Source of the DNA: Conchocele bisecta
Lineage: Eukaryota; Mollusca; Bivalvia; Lucinida; Thyasiridae
DNA: 64,000 bases
Direction of reading: 5' to 3'
Assembly: GCA_029237695.1 (NCBI GenBank)
Contig: CM055277.1
Coordinates: 36,924,242-36,988,241, forward strand
Made by a program: the position numbers and the translations under genes. The notes beneath the pieces were generated by a model. The model made no database searches and had not been told where the DNA came from. It worked only from the letters and a program-made list of their open reading frames with translations. This document shows, one piece after another, positions 24,490 through 35,755 of this stretch (positions are counted from its first letter, which is position 1; each line of letters opens with the position of its first letter).

Positions 24490-26530
24490 TTCTAGTTCTG
24501 ACTTACGTTCGTGTTTTTTTATTCATTTTTTTTTTTTAAAAAATATATACATTTTTCCTTTCAAACAAACATATTTCTTAACAAGAACAAAACATGAGAA
24601 TCGTCTCCTAAACACATGAGAATCATCTCGCGCTTTGGCATCGCGAAATCGCCTTCCGCTGAAGCTTTTGTAAATACAGGGTTTGCTCATGGTGTGTAAA
24701 ACGGATACGTCTTGAAATTTCGCTTTGCGCATGCATGCAAGTAAAACGCAATTCCAACGCGAGAGCGCGAAAACGCACAACTGAATATAATATAATGTCC
24801 CATTTTCACCTCGCGATCTCACTTTGAGTTTTCGCGATCTGGCGCATGGATCGACATCGCGAAAACGCGAGAATGTAACTGGCCCTAACAGGACACTGTA
24901 GTATCATAATCGCCTTAGGAAACGATAATCATGTGCTGTAAAACATTATTTTAATTAAGAAATAGAAGAAATGTGGACATTGGGGAATATGTCAGATACA
25001 TATGAAAGGGTTTTCGTGATCTCGTGTAGAGGTCGAGATCGAGTAAATGCGAGTTACACGACACTAACAGAACACCATTATAATTCTCGTGTTTTAGGAG
25101 GCAATTCTCATGTTTTGTCCAAAAAAAAAATTATTTTTTGTAATAAACATATTTTGGCAGCATATGAGAATCGTCTCCTAAAACGATTTACGTGTCCTGT
25201 TAGGGACATGTTACGATCTACTGATGGTGAACACGTGTTGGTCTTCGCTAGTCACATATGCAATAAGTCCGGTTTTGTCCGATTACGTCATACATCATCA
25301 TATGCACGTGCGGTGACCTACTGGGACGTGTGATGGTGTGCCGGGGGACCATGTCCCCCGGACCCATTGGGCCCCCCCCCAACATAACGCCCCCCTAGCC
25401 CCCCCCCCCCCCCCCAATAATTCTGTAAATTTTGGATTTTTTATTCTAATATATTTGTGTAATCACGAGTACTGGGAACTTTGCTGAGAATTGCAGGAAA
25501 ATGGCGCCTAACCCTAACCCCCCCGGACCCATTGGGCCCCCCACAACGTTACGCCCCCCTAGGCCCCCCCCCCCCAATATACTGGGAACTTTGATGAGAA
25601 CTTTGCTGAGAATGCAGGAAATGGCGTTTCACACCACTTGGATTTCAAGAATTTACGGGGGGGGGGGCATGCCCCCGGATCCCCCTAGCGCTATCGGGCC
25701 CTCATCATTGGCCCCCCCCCCAATAATGTTCGGCTTCCGCCGCCTATGTTAAGTTGTGTCAATCGGATCTTTGAAACACGCCGATACAAGAGCAGCACAT
25801 ATACGATCAATTACTCTACACATATTTATTAATGAAATGGAACTTATCTCTCTTATAGCATAGCGGTTTTCATCGTGTTCGATAAAAATATTTCTTCCAT
25901 TTTATTGGTCGGAGAGAACGTGTAGAATCTCAAAAAAAGGTAACGGAATCTTTATTTACTCAATAAATATGTACTGGCAGCACATCAGAATCGTCTCATG
26001 TTTTGTCAAACCATGTTTTTATTGTCAGAAATATTGATGTTTGTCCACATTTGTTAATTCTTAATAAAAACATATTTTGGCAGTACATGAGAATCGTCTC
26101 CTAAGACGATTTGTACATATATTACAATTTCGCGAAACGAAAATGGAACGTATTCTCAACAAAACATGTTTCGCGTTTTTTTTAACATATTCACAACAAA
26201 ACATGTTTTGACAGTACTGTGCATATGAGAATCGTCTCCTTTCGCGATCTTGCGCGTATATCGAGATCGCGAAAACGGGAAGCGTGATCGCGAGAGCTGA
26301 AACAAAAATGTAACATATTCTCAACAAAACATGTTTTGACAGTACTGTGCATATGAGAATCGTCTCCTTTCGCGATCTTGCGCGTATATCGAGATCGCGA
26401 AAACGGGAAGCGTGATCGCGAGAGCTGAAACGAAAATGTAACGTATTCTCAACAAAACATGTTTTGACAGTACTGTGCATATGAGACGATTTTCAAAGTT
26501 TTGTCAGCCATATATGCACTCCTCTCTGAC
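24490..26530. repeat. Mixed repeat block with AGAATCGTCTCC motifs and poly-C runs
   Basis: ATGAGAATCGTCTCC recurs near 24597, 25168, 26088, 26226 and 26353. Units of about 128 bp repeat between 26194 and 26480, each with AACAAAACATGTTTTGACAG and a TCGCGATCTTGCGCG stretch. The block 25340-25750 is a copy of the 15723-16140 family, with long C runs. No gene is seen. Confidence 0.6.
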
Positions 26531-26773
26531 CACATTACCTGTACGCTGGCACGGTGATGCGCCGTGGGCTAATACGGTGGGTCACGGGGGAACGCGGTGT
26601 GCAGCAGATTCGGTCTTTAAAATATTCCCACGGTGGTGATTTTTGCCTCTCCACCGTGACGGGTGGGATTTCCACCAGACACGGTGGGAGGAATGTTTAT
26701 GCCCACTCTCCATCCGATCACGGGGTCGAGTGGGAAAAGGGAAAAAGCACTCTGAGTGTACTGTATGTTGTAG

Positions 26774-26885
26774 ACGCGGCATGGCTGACACACGTGTCGT
26801 GACGGCCCGGTGTGAGGCGAGCCCCGAGGGTGATACAGACGGCCTCGAGACGGCGGACGAGTTTGATGATGCCCACTCTATGCAG
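26774..26885 (+). CDS. Host gene, exon 1 of 6 seen: acidic N-terminus (residues 1-35)
   Basis: The sequence TGTATGTTGTAG followed by ACGCGGC fits a 3' splice site. The ATG at 26781 has G at -3 and G at +4, a good initiation context, so translation probably starts there and exon sequence before it is 5' UTR. The frame encodes MADTRVVTARCEASPEGDTD and an acidic DEFDD patch, then ends CAG with a GTGACT donor in phase 0. The next exon found (41011) also starts in phase 0; an undetected exon in between is possible. The full six-exon product is 244 residues. I do not recognise the family: acidic N-terminus, charged probably helical middle (36-136), basic stretch 140-154, polyproline 191-200, Thr-Pro sites throughout. 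No signal peptide or membrane segment is apparent. An upstream noncoding exon is expected but not found. Confidence 0.7.
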
Positions 26886-27394
26886 GTGACTTGGGTCATG
26901 ATACGATACATGTACATCTCGCTATACTAGTACCTCGTTCACGAAATACATTTTCAATGGTCCATATATCAGGCCGTCAAGTATCCTATTTTTTCCTATT
27001 TTCTGAGCAATTCCTATTTTTTTCCTATTTTATGACCAAATGTTCCTATTTTTCCTATTTTCTGGCCTTTTTGAAAAGCCACACACATTTTGCCCAATTT
27101 AACTATGAGCATGACAGTGAAATTGACAATATAGATAAATACTGTACATTGTAACATAACTACACAACTATTATTGCATAACACTAGTATTCAACTGTGT
27201 TAGATGGCTATGGCAATTTCCTGTGTCATTTTCTAACAGTTCATCGTTCAAATTGTGCCAAAATTTGCAGTTTCCATTAATTGTAAAGTAGTTTGTACTA
27301 GTACTTTGTAAATTGGAAGGTAATAAATATTTTGCTAACCTATGTACAAAATATTGAAAGGCATTAGCGTTCCTTGCCACCAGAGCTGCTTTTT
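26886..27394. other. Intron sequence with TTCCTATTTT repeats
   Basis: Between about 26988 and 27066 a pyrimidine-rich TTCCTATTTT motif recurs six or so times, separated by short AT-rich spacers. Nothing else is recognised. Confidence 0.5.
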
Positions 27395-28234
27395 ATCCCC
27401 CCGGTATATAAAGTATGTCGAGCGGTAATAACTGCGGTATATATCTTTCGAATTTCCGTCTGTTCATTTGGAACATTTGCGTGAAAGATTTTACGTACTT
27501 TATGTCTCTGCAACTCCGTTATGGATTGACATGAAAATCGATATGCATGTTTATCATCCTCCCTATATTAATTGTGCACAATACCCACAGTCCCCACAAT
27601 TTCAAGGTCAAATTATGTAGAGATTTGCTTTAAAGATTTATGTAAAATTCCATTTAATGTTTTTAAATTAAGTACTTTATAACTCTACAACATTCACCCT
27701 TCACTAGATTAGCTTAAAAATTCATATGCATTGATAAAGTTTTCCAAATAACGCATCAAATCATGTCTTCGTAATTCAATGCTGACTTACGATTTCTCTC
27801 CACACTACATGTGTACTGCCGACTTTATATGACCTTGGCTATTGAATGGACATTAAACCCAATTTCATCATCCTCATCCTGTCTTCATGATGTGGTTAAA
27901 TCTTCATAGCAAATAAATGCATAATCATTAACTTTAATATACTAAATACTGTTCATACCGGAATGTATTTTTATGTGAATTTGCTACAAGATTAAATATA
28001 TACTTATGGGTGCTGGATGTGGCGATGTGCCTTACATCAGGATGAATAGTTCAACAGCTACATTGTATCTTGCCCCGTGTGGGACATCATGAGTAGAATA
28101 GTGCACACTGAGTATCCTATTTCTCATTCTCAAATTATTTGGATATCTTGGCCATTTGATGTGGTATGCTAAGGGCGTCTGTAACACAATCAGGAGTGAT
28201 TGATCTGAAAATTAATGTATTTAAAATTTATTAT
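27395..28234. repeat. Hairpin-headed repeat remnant
   Basis: The head CCCCCCGGTATATAAAGTAT then GTCGAGCGG matches the head at 10850. The tail of this stretch lacks clear tandem units. TCAAGGTCAAATTATG occurs at about 27602. No coding sequence was found. Confidence 0.5.
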
Positions 28235-29622
28235 GCACCGACCAATTTATTGGGGGGCATTATGTTTTACCACTGTTTATCCATCCGTGCATGCGTCCGT
28301 TCGTCCGTAAGGCAATGCATAAGTTTTCAATATTTCCTTAACTCCTTCACCAATTTCAATAATATTTGCCCACAATGTCTGTCTAGGGATGGTGCTTTGT
28401 TTCGCATACGACCCACACCCGAAAACCCAAGGTCAAGGTCACTGGGGACTTATGTTCACCTTGTTTGTTTCCTTTCATGGAACGCCTTGATATTTCACAC
28501 ATTCATTCCTCGGATGACCCTCTATCATGCTGTCGCAAATCCACAACCCACCACTCAACTCTTACCCCAAGGTCAAGGTCACAAACTTAGCATGTTCTGT
28601 CTTCATAAACTTAACGTTGGGGTAAATGTCTTATAACATCTGTTTCCTTTCATGGAATGCCTTGATATTTCATACATGCATTCATCTGATCATACTCTAT
28701 CGTGCTATAGCAAATTAATGACCCACCGCCCACCCCTTACCCCAAGGTCAAGGTCACAAACTTAGCACATTCATAAACTTAACGTTGGGGTAAATGTCTT
28801 ATAACATCTGTTTCCTTTCATGGAACGCCTTGATATTTCATACATGCAGATGACCCTCTATCATGCTGTAGCAAATCTACGACCCACCACCCAACCCTTA
28901 CCCCAAGGTCAAGGTCACACACTTAGCATTTCATAAACTTAACGTTGGGGTAAATGTCTTATAACATCTGTTTCCTTTCAAGGAATGCCTTGATATTTCA
29001 TACATGCATTCCTCAGATGACCCTCTATCATGCTGTAGCAAATATACGACCCACCACCCAACCCTTACCCCAAGGTCAAAGTCACACACTTAGCATTTCA
29101 TAAACTTAACGTTGGGGTAAATGTCTTATAACATCTGTTTCCTTTCATGGAACGCCCTGATAGTTCATACATGCATTCATCTGATGATCCTCTATTGTGC
29201 TACAGCAAATCCATGTTTCATACCCCACCCCTTTCCCCAAGATCAACATCATAAACTTAACGTTATAGTAAATGTCTTTTTATAACTTTTCCTCTATTGT
29301 GCTATAGCAAATCCATGACTCCCACCCCTTTCCCCAAGGTCAAGGTCACAAACATAGCACATTCATACATGCATTCCTCATGTGAATAGCTATCATGCTG
29401 TAGAAAATCACCAACTTAGTGCGTTCATAAACTTAACGTTGGGGGGTTAAATTTTGTATAGCTTCTGTTTTCAGGGAGCGCATTGATATTTCATACATAC
29501 ATTCATCTTAATATGCTATATCATGCTATTATAGCAAATCCACGACCCACTTTCCACCACTGATCCCAATGTCAAGGTCCACCGCACACCCCTTAACCCA
29601 AGGTCAAGTTATATAATATTCA
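28235..29622 (+). repeat. Tandem array, ~160-172-bp unit with AAGGTCAAGGTCA
   Basis: The head has GGGGGGCATTATG, then ATCCATCCGTGCATGCGTCC. The core repeats CATGGAACGCCTTGATATTT at 28477, 28649, 28821, 28980 (variant) and 29147. Each unit carries ACTTAACGTTGGGGTAAATG and, in most, TCAAGGTCA. The right end (CACACCCCTTAACCCAAGGT) is the same as that of the array at 34331-35755. The array abuts the truncated 3' end of the LINE. Confidence 0.85.
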
Positions 29623-31201
29623 TGTTTGTTATACGGACACCTTTTTCAAGAGTTTGAACAATAATTTTTCGGCTGATTTTGTCTGGTTTCGAATCCCAGA
29701 GAAAGTCAAACATAATTATATTTATCATTTCTTTTAAAGTATCTTTTCCTGGATTATCTAATACTGTTAGAGGAAATACTAGTTTAGGAAATGCAAAACT
29801 TTTAATGACTGTTATTTTCCCCATTGTCATAAGTTTTCTACGTTTCCAAACATCTGAGCATTGTTTGAATTCCCTTATTTTTGGGATTAGGTTCAATTCA
29901 TGCACTCTGTTTTTGTCATTTGAAAAATAAATACCTAAAGTTTTAGCCTTGTCTGCAGTCCACGATAATTGTTTTTCATCACAGTATGTAGTAGTTGAAT
30001 GCTTAATTGATCCAGTTCTAAATATTATTGATTTAGAGTAATTTAAGCGTAGACCCGAAATGTTTCCGAAATTATCAATTGTAGTGATTAGTTCTTCTAA
30101 TGATTCTTTAGAGCCATCCATACAAAAAGTGGCATCATCTGCAAACATAGTATTTTTAATTTCTTCTTCATTGATAACTATTCCTTTTATCATATTATTT
30201 CTAACACTGTGGGGAAGTAGTTCTATTGCTATAATGAATAAGTATGGGGACAGAGGACAACCTGGTCTTACTCCTCTTCCTAGATTAAACAAATCTGAGA
30301 GATATCCATTATTTGTTACACAACTTGAAATATTACTATAAAATAAATCAATCCATTTTATAATATCAGGTCCGAAATTCAGGAATTGTAATACTTTTAT
30401 TAAATATTCATGACTTATACTATCAAAGGCTTTTTCAAAATCGGCGAAAAACAGGAGACCAGGAATTTCATTTTCATTTACGTAATCAATAGTTTCATTT
30501 AACAGCCTTATATTTTCTCCAATATATCTACCTTTAATAAAACCAGTTTGAGACGAGTCAATTAATGTATTTAAAACACGTTTCATTCGATTTGCGATTG
30601 ATTTAGCAGCAATTTTATAATCTACGTTTACTAAACTTATTGGTCGCCAATTTGTGAGATTAGTTGTATCTTTTCCTTTCTTTGGAATTAAGTTTATTAC
30701 ACTTTGTTTTTGGAGAGCCGTTAACTCGCCTTTTTGAAAGGATAAATTTAGGGACTTTACTAGATACGTTTTTATATCATTCCAAAAGAGTTTATAGAAT
30801 TCAACATTTATTCCATCAGACCCTGGACTTTTGTTATTATTCATTTCCTTTAGTGCATTAAAACATTCGTCTTCAGATTATAATCCCTCGCAATTAAGTT
30901 GCTCTTCGTTATTCAATTTATTATTATAAACGTCTGGAAAGAAATTTATATCTGAATCTAAGCTATCTTTTTTCTTATAGAGCTTTTCATAATATTGTTT
31001 TTGTTCCACCAAAATTTCTTCTTTATCTGTTATAGTTTTCCCATTTACATTTAATTGAGAGACAATTTTCCTTTCGAATTTTCTTTTCTCTAGAACCGCA
31101 AAGAATTTTGTATTTTTTTCTCCCCCTTCTACCCAGTTTATTTTTGATCTAAAAATGATGCTTTCTGCTCTTCTTCTATAAATTTCTTCTAAACTAGTTT
31201 T
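29609..31201 (-). pseudogene. L1/Tx1-like LINE ORF2, reverse transcriptase part
   Basis: The minus-strand frame from about 31200 reads through SLEEIYRRRAESIIFRSK and NTKFFAVLEKRK, meets a stop just upstream of SEDECFNALKEM, and then stays open for 411 codons. RT landmarks in order: KSPGSDGINVEFYKLFW, LIPKKGKD, NWRPISLVNVDYKI, GFIKGR, FADFEKAFDS, GVRPGCPLSPYLFIIAIE and the catalytic FADDATF. The KSPGxDG plus NWRPISL style fits the L1/Tx1 group. The C-terminus is cut at the junction with the tandem array. The endonuclease half lies beyond a 1.15-kb insertion. Confidence 0.92.
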
Positions 31202-31202
31202 T

Positions 31203-32208
31203 GTCGCGCCTGCTTTAGCAGAGGCGCGACTATAGTTGGCGCTTTTTCCGTCCGCGTCGTCCGCGTCATCGTCCGTTTTTTTTGTAAGTCAAATGCGTTA
31301 AAGTTATTGTTTCTTCACAATATCTCTTTAACCCTCTGCCAGACTTTGATAATATTTCACATCAATGTTTGTTATGGGATGATGCTTCACTACGCACACC
31401 CCCACATCCAAATTCTGAAGGTCAAGGTCATTTATTTACTTCTAATGTTCACCGGTTTTGTAACAGAAATGCGTTAAAGTTATTGTTTTTTCACAATATC
31501 TCTTTAACCCCTTGCCACACTTTCATAATATTTCACATCAATGTTTGTCTAGGGATGATGCTTCATTACGCACACCCCCACATCCAAATTCTCAAGGTCA
31601 AGGTCATTTATTTACTTTTAATGTTCACCGGTTTTGTAACAGAAATGCGTTAAAGTTATTGTTTTTTCACAATATCTCTTTAACCCCTTGCCAGACTTTG
31701 ATAATATTTCACATCAATGTTCGTCTAGGGATGATGCTTCATTACGCACACCCCCACATCCAAATTCTGAAGGTCAAGGTCATTTATTTACTTGTAATGT
31801 TCACCGGTTTTGTAACAGAAATGCGTTAAAGTTATTGTTTTTTCACAATATCTCTTTAACCCCTTGCCACACTTTGATAATATTTCACATCAATGTTTGT
31901 CTAGGGATGATGCTTCATTACACACACCACCACATCCAAATTCTGAAGGTCAAGGTCATTTATTTACTTGTAATGTTCACCGGTTTTGTAATAGAAATGC
32001 GTTAAAGTTATTGTTTTTTCACAATATCTCTTTAACCCCTTGCCAGACTTTGATAATATTTCACATCAATGTTTGTCTATGGATGATGCTTCATTACGCA
32101 CACCCCCACATCCAAATTCTCAAGGTCAAGGTCATTTATTTACTTGTAATGTTCACGGTCAAATGCCTCGGCAGGCTCGACACCGCTTCCGTGGCGGAAT
32201 TCTTGTAT
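31203..32208 (+). repeat. Hairpin-headed element with five ~176-bp units, inserted in LINE ORF2
   Basis: The head GTCGCGCCTGC-TTTA-GCAGAGGCGCGAC is a hairpin, followed by TTTTTCCGTCCGCGTCGTCC. The core has five near-identical units starting AATGCGTTAAAGTTATTGTT near 31291, 31468, 31644, 31820 and 31996, each with AAGGTCAAGGTCATTT. The 3' end CTTCCGTGGCGGAATTCTTG fits the CTTGT-type terminus. The repeated open frames are shadows of the unit. Confidence 0.85.
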
Positions 32209-32211
32209 TGT

Positions 32212-32351
32212 TATTATGCCACCGGGTTTCGAAGAAAGTGTTTGGACCGTCCGTCTGTCCGTCCGTCACACTTTTCGGTTAACCACTTTGTCATAGTTTC
32301 TCAAATATGCTGCAGGTGGCATCCGCGTTCGACAGACACATTTCTTGTTTA
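32212..32351 (+). repeat. Short hairpin-headed element joined head-to-tail to the preceding one
   Basis: It starts TTATGCCACCGGGTTTCGAAG, continues with CCGTCCGTCTGTCCGTCCGTC, and ends CGACAGACACATTTCTTGTT. It has no tandem core. Further copies lie at 40150-40335 and, inverted, at 40467-40806. Its left end follows directly on the 3' end of the 31203 element. Confidence 0.8.
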
Positions 32352-33354
32352 TCTCATTAATCACTTCTGGTGTTTGTACATTTAGCTTCATTAATTTATC
32401 AATATTTTCCTGTAGTTTAATCTCATCTGTCTTATCTTTTTTGTTACGTTTAGCAGTATATTTTATCGTTTCATTTCTAATGGTTCCTTTAACTAATTCC
32501 CATAATGTATCAGGACTCGCTTCATTATTGATGGTTGCAATTTCAGAAATGCTATCCTTAATGACTGTTTTGTAATCATTTTCAAAGAGTACAGAGTTAT
32601 TTAACTTAAAGTATCCTGGTCCTCTATTCTGGTTGTTAATGTTTATCTTTAATTGAACCAATGAATGGTCTGTTTTTATGCTGCTTTTTATCTCACATTT
32701 GGAAATAATATTTGAAATATTATCCGATGCCAAAAAATAGTCCAGTCTACAGATGATTGGCGGTTTTGAATTATAATGCCATGTGAATCTTTGCTGTGTT
32801 CCGTGTTTTATTCTCCATATATCAGGTAAATTATATTTTTCCATGATATTAATAATCTGATCTCTGTTATTCTTATTTGTTCTCTGCAGCCCACCCCTCT
32901 TATCTAGTTCAACATTTAATACTGTATTGAAGTCACCACCTATAATAATACGCAAATTTTCGTTGTTAGAGATAAAATCATCAATTTGTTTAAAAAAAAA
33001 ATTGTCTTCTACATTTGGCCCATATACATTCAGTAAGATTATATCTCTATTATTTATTTCTATGTGTAGTGCTTGAATTCTACCGGTAATCAGTTCTGTA
33101 TAATTCTTGATTGTATATGATAATTTAGAGTTTAAAAGTATACATATTCCTGCACTGTTGCTACTGTTTCCGCTAAAAAATGCGTCAGCCCCCCAATCAG
33201 CTTCCCATTCTTTCACATTAGTTAAAGTGGAATGAATTTCCTGTAAGAAACAAATAGAAAAATCATTATCCTTGAGCCATTGAAAAACTTGCGTACGTTT
33301 TAGCTTTGCTCCTATTCCTCTGACCTTTAATGTGCATACATTAGTGTCCATCAT
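32352..33354 (-). pseudogene. L1/Tx1-like LINE ORF2, endonuclease part
   Basis: The frame starts with an ATG and encodes an apurinic-type (APE) endonuclease. Motifs: SICFLQEIHS (catalytic Glu), ILLNVYGPN, IIGGDFNTVLN (Asp/Asn), ICRLDYFLAS and IKTDHSLVQL (Asp-His). It is about 330 codons long and then runs into inserted sequence. The last ~25 codons of the open frame come from the inserted element. The continuing LINE frame lies at 31201 and below. No ORF1 or 5' UTR is recognised upstream (33355-34330), so the copy is 5' incomplete as well. Confidence 0.9.
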
Positions 33355-34330
33355 GTGTACTGGTATACTTGTCTGATGTACTGGTCAAGAAGAAGTGTAT
33401 TGCTCGATAGGAAGAAGTACATATCATACAATAGAAGGAAATGCATATCATAGAAGAGAAGACAGAAGGAAGGGAAATAAGATGTACTATAGACATAGAA
33501 TACAAGGATCGTTATAAATACCCTCTCGTTTATGTTGTTTCAATTTTACCTAATTGAGTGATGTCAGGAATACAGAGGTAAACAAGAGAATGTAATACAT
33601 ACTTGCACGTATGTGATTCATGTTCCGATAAAACTCTTCTAATTTGGATGAATACTTTCGTAATCACAAATGCCAACTCATGTCAATTCACGAAGAGGCA
33701 TCTAGGACAGACGAAATACATATACTTGCAAACACTATTGCATTAACTAAAATGAATGACATGTGTCGACATGTTCGCTGAACAGTTGATTTGCGTTCAG
33801 AACTAACACATGGGTGGCCGTGACTGGAGAAATGGCGCCGTTGGGACCCGCGACCAACGTTGCCACCGACTGTATGTATTCTACATCTACATGTAATTTT
33901 AAATATAATGTTTTATCAACAAGTACTTTATGGTGGATATTTGTGTGTTATAATAATTGCGTTGCACTCCTGACATTCACAGTTTGGCCATGGATGATAG
34001 GCCAAAAGTAAATGACAGTGTGAAGAACAGTGTTTCTCTGCTCTGTAGGTGCGGATGTTTTGAAAAAGAGACAGAAAGACACATTTAAACCATGTAAAAC
34101 AAAATGACTACATGCTGTACATGAAATGTTGCACTCCTGACATTGATGGTAGCATTGGTTCGAGGCATCCCACATTTCTGTCTGCGTATTAAAAACACCC
34201 AGTATGGTTTCAAGTTAAAGGAATAGGAGTATCAAATACCGCTATAGTTTGTGTCAAATCACGTATAATATAGATTCTTTCAACATTTAGTCACAATATT
34301 CATTTTTTGGAATTACTGAAATTCTCATGT
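33355..34330. other. Unassigned sequence 5' of the LINE
   Basis: I see no ORF1-like protein on the minus strand and no clear repeat. A TGTTGCACTCCTGACATT phrase occurs twice (near 33960 as a variant, and at 34127). Confidence 0.4.
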
Positions 34331-35755
34331 ACCCCGGCGTCATCGGCGTCGGCGTCCACTAACTTAATGTTTGGATAAATGTTGTGTAACTTCTGTTTCT
34401 TTACAGGGAACGCCTTCATATTTCATACATGCATTCATCTGATGATACTCTATCATGCTATAGCAAATCCATGACCCACGCCCACCCCTTTTCCCACGGT
34501 CAAGGTCACAAACTTAGCACATTCATTAACTTAACGTTGGGATAAATGTCTTATAACATCTGTTTCCTTTCATGGAACGCCTTGATATTTCATACATGCA
34601 TTCCTCAGACGACCCTCTATCATGCTGTAGCAAATCCACGACCCACCACCCAACCCTTACCCGAAGGTCAAGGTCACAAACTTAGCACATGCATAAACTT
34701 AATGTTGGGGTAAATGTCTTATAAATAACATATGTTTCCTTTCATGGAACACCTTGATATTTCATACATGCATTCCTTAGATGACCCTCTATCATGCTGT
34801 AGCAAATCCACGACCCACCACCCAACCCTTACCCCAAGGTCAAGGTCACAAACTCACCATGTTCATAAACTTAAAGTTGGGGTAAATGTTGTGTAACTTC
34901 TGTTTATTTACAGGGAACACCTTCATATTTCATACATGCATTCATCTGATGATACTCTATCGTGCTATAGCAAATCCATGACCCACCCCTTTCCCCAAGA
35001 TCATGGTCACAAACTTAGCACATTCATTAACTTAACGTTGGGGTAAATGTCTTATAACATCTGTTTCCTTTCATGGAACGCCTTGATATTTCATACATGC
35101 ATTCATCTGATGATACTCTATCGTGCTATAGCAAATCCATGCCCCACCGCCCACCCCTTACCCCAAGGTTAAGGTCACAAATTTAGCACATTCATAAACT
35201 TAACGTTGGGGTAAATGTCTTATAACATCTGTTTCCTTTCATGGAACGCCTTGATATTTCAAACATGCATTCCTCAGATGACCCTCTATCATGCTGTAGC
35301 AAATCCACGACCAACCACCCAATCCTTACCTCAAGGTCACAAACTTAATGTTGGGGTAAATGTTGTGTAACTTCTGTTTCTTTACAGGGAACGCTTTGAT
35401 ATGTCATACATGCATTCATCTGATGATCCTCTATTGTGCTACAGCAAATCCATGACCCACCGCCCACCCCTTTCCCCAAGATCAACATCATAAACTTAAC
35501 GTGTCGCTTGTTGTAACTTCTGTTTCTTTACAGGGAACGCCTTGATAATTCATACATACATTCATCTGAAGATCCTCTATTGTGCTACAACAATTCCATG
35601 ACCCACCCCTTTCCCCGAGGTCAAGGTCACAAACGTAGCACATTCATACATGCATTCCTCATGTGATTAGCTATCATGCTGTAGAAAATCACCAACAAAC
35701 CACCACTGACCCCAATATCAAGGTCCACCGCACACCCCTTAACCCAAGGTCAAGT
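34331..35755 (+). repeat. Tandem array, ~160-170-bp unit (same family as 28235-29622)
   Basis: It opens with a short GGCGTCATCGGCGTCGGCGT tract in place of a full head. Units marked by GGAACGCCTT(G/C)ATATTTCAT start near 34408, 34575, 34746, 34915, 35076, 35246, 35388 and 35535. The end matches the other array of this family. It runs straight into the 441-bp element with no spacer. Confidence 0.85.

Larger units (their letters stand above)
22646..26763. mobile_element. 4.1-kb TA-flanked inverted-repeat element (non-autonomous)
   Basis: The left end starts CAGTACACTCAGAGTGCTTT. The right end finishes AAAGCACTCTGAGTGTACTG, its inverted copy. TA lies on both sides (22644-22645 and 26764-26765), as for Tc1/mariner-type insertion. 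CACGGTGG motifs are repeated just inside both ends. Removing the element restores a perfect minisatellite unit. There is no transposase, and the interior is made of other repeats (22917-24482 and 24500-26530). Confidence 0.85.

Noticed and set aside
29679..30861. Plus-strand frames opposite the LINE reverse transcriptase
   Set aside because: The minus-strand frame carries all RT motifs; the plus-strand frames are antisense shadows.
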